Shown here one piece after another: positions 62,370 to 64,000 of a stretch of DNA of 64,000 nt (position 1 is its first letter; each line of letters opens with the position of its first letter). Source of the stretch: Metridium senile (Eukaryota > Cnidaria > Anthozoa > Actiniaria > Metridiidae); assembly GCA_949775045.1 (NCBI GenBank), contig OX459098.1, forward strand, positions 17,443,281 through 17,507,280, read 5' to 3'. The notes below the pieces were generated by a model. That model was given only the letters and a program-made list of their open reading frames with translations. It did no database searches and was not told the DNA's origin. Made by a program: the position numbers and the translations under genes.

Positions 62370-63889
62370 CTCATATTTATGTAAGCTTGACCGTGACATA
62401 GTCACAATGAACCGCTCTAAAACGATCTGTTTCGATTTGTAACACTCTAACACCATTTCAAAGCCATTGCTAGAGTATTAACTTTAGTTTTAACTTGTTT
62501 GTTGAAACAAATAAGCGATTTTAACCAGCTAAATTATTTTATTAGCATTACATAACTTGGCGTCGTAATGTGTAGTGACCCGTTTTTGATACTAAGTAGC
62601 GGTTACATTTGGACTTGTCAAAACTTTGGTTTTAATTTGCCCAAAAAATTTATTTGATTTATTCGAAGAGTAAGCATTGTTCTTCATCAAAATATATTTG
62701 TGTCGTTTGAATCGATGTAACAGTGGAGATATTTTGCGTTGAATTTACCCTTCGGAAAAAGTCTTGAAAATTTAAAAATAATTCAAAAATCTGAAAAATA
62801 TTTGTTTTAAGTTAAAACGTCGTAATAATTTGATATATTATACAAAATTATCTGTATTTTATGAAATGCTATAGTTTTTGACGAAATACACACAATTTAT
62901 GGCGAAATCTATTGATTTTTGCAATGCGGTAGAACGACCTCGAAAAGTCGACCGAAAACTCGAAATTCCAATATTGTCCTCGTTCTCCTAAAATATTTAT
63001 CCGATGGAAACAAAACTCACACAGTATGAACAGTTCTTAAAGATCTACGTTCTGGCAAAGTTTGAAGGATTTTTATTTTTTTCATTTTACCGATCATACC
63101 TGACCGTAACAGAACGAAGCACGGCCAAAACGCGCTTTAGTCAGAATATATTTTTGTTGTTTTAAATAATACAAAATTTTGAATTAATTTATTCAGCTTT
63201 CAAAAAATATACACCTGTACTGGAATATTTTACAAAGCTTGCGCATAATTTGAGTAGAGATCCCCAGTTCCTCCTGATACTTTCAAAAGGACGTGACATG
63301 GACGTGTACAGTATATTATTAAATTATAAATAGTAGGTGGACGAAGGATGAGATTGTGAAAAGAGATGTGAGGTTGCTTATCCTATCAGAAGTGGATGTA
63401 GCTAGGGCATAGTAGTCACGGCACAAAAGCGGCCGACCCAATATATGACGCCGGCCAGGCGAAAACACGAGGAATAAGCTATACAATCCGTGGCTAACGT
63501 GCGGCTCACGTGCCGTGCGTAGTAAAAACACATGTTCAGCGCTAGCATTAATGCCGTTTATTAGTTTTGACAGTTCCCTAGCAACATGTAAATTATTCCA
63601 AGTTGTCTAGCAAAGCTATTAATCATTTTATTTTATTTTATTTTAATTTACAAGGCATGCATTATTTTGTTTCCATTATTTTCATATTTTTCATTGTAAA
63701 AAGCAACGTTTCCACGCCTAACATATGATGTTGTTCAGAAAGCAGTTAAGGCATTGTGACTATCCTTAGCAACGTATACGTAAATGCCAAATAACGTATA
63801 ATTATGTAAATAGTAAATAAGACCTCACCCCAGTGTTTGAGTTGGTGGTATTCTACTCTTGGTAGCTAGCACTCCACATCGCAACGGTT
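62370..63889. other. Intergenic sequence, no gene recognised
   Basis: Searched for the missing last annexin exon (a helix like KKCxGxLKxxLLAK) and did not find it. No repeat structure was noticed. Confidence 0.4.
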
Positions 63890-64000
63890 ATGTCTTGTCA
63901 AGCAACACAAAGGACGAGTAAATCATCCATGGAACTGCTACAAAGAAAGTGTCAATTGGGAGAGCAGGCGTACAAGAATAGTGACAGCGAAGAACAGAAA
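63890..64000 (+). CDS. Possible first exon of another gene, cut by the window edge
   Basis: ATG and 37 open codons, MSCQATQRTSKSSMELLQRK and on to a Glu/Lys-rich end EQAYKNSDSEEQK. Predicted helical. It vaguely recalls USP8/STAMBP N-terminal helices, but no assignment is made. Confidence 0.35.
   Translation, partial: MSCQATQRTSKSSMELLQRKCQLGEQAYKNSDSEEQK

Noticed and set aside
61813..63889. Search for the last annexin exon
   Set aside because: No segment with the expected repeat 4 helix pattern was found; reported instead as a missing exon or truncation.

Overview
The window is eukaryotic: AT-rich DNA (roughly two thirds A+T by eye), short exons with canonical GT-AG introns, and introns packed with small inverted-repeat transposons. 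The genes are metazoan. The mix of short tandem-inverted elements, Penelope-like remnants, CR1/L2-type LINE fragments, tRNA-derived SINEs and a Polinton-like element suggests an anthozoan cnidarian such as a stony coral or sea anemone. That placement is inferred from repeat style and gene content, not proven.

Layout. (1) 815-1991, + strand: three exons of a ribosome-binding protein 1/kinectin (RRBP1/KTN1) relative whose 5' part lies off the left edge and whose downstream exons I cannot find. (2) 2000-10500: repeats, including two CR1-like LINE fragments framed by a pair of inverted repeats. (3) 10554-13047, +: a complete six-exon gene for RNA polymerase II subunit RPB9 (POLR2I), 129 residues. 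(4) 15027-22535, - strand: a complete four-exon gene for a small CFAP97/hemingway-family protein, 129 residues; its introns hold a 2-kb foldback element and several small inverted-repeat elements. (5) 22.5-35.1 kb: intergenic repeats, including a 3.27-kb element with Polinton hallmarks (AG-starting inverted termini, 6-bp target duplication) and a tandem segmental duplication. (6) 35156-61812, +: a 40-exon gene, 1196 codons without a stop in the assembled frame. It encodes a CFAP97D-like N-terminal domain, an acidic Lys/Pro linker, and three consecutive annexin cores, the third cut short. (7) 63890-64000, +: possible first exon of a further gene.

The main discovery candidate is gene 6. A ciliary CFAP97-type domain joined to about twelve annexin repeats would be a predicted calcium-dependent, membrane-binding protein of cilia or flagella. 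Its three annexin blocks have nearly identical exon lengths and phases, so they arose by internal duplication after the intron pattern was set; the last block has lost one intron and ends early. A second CFAP97-type gene (gene 4) lies head-to-head with it 12.6 kb away, and both encode short Leu-Pro-Pro motifs. A pure 121-copy hexanucleotide array sits 9 bases inside one intron of gene 6. RPB9 is a housekeeping neighbour with no evident functional link.
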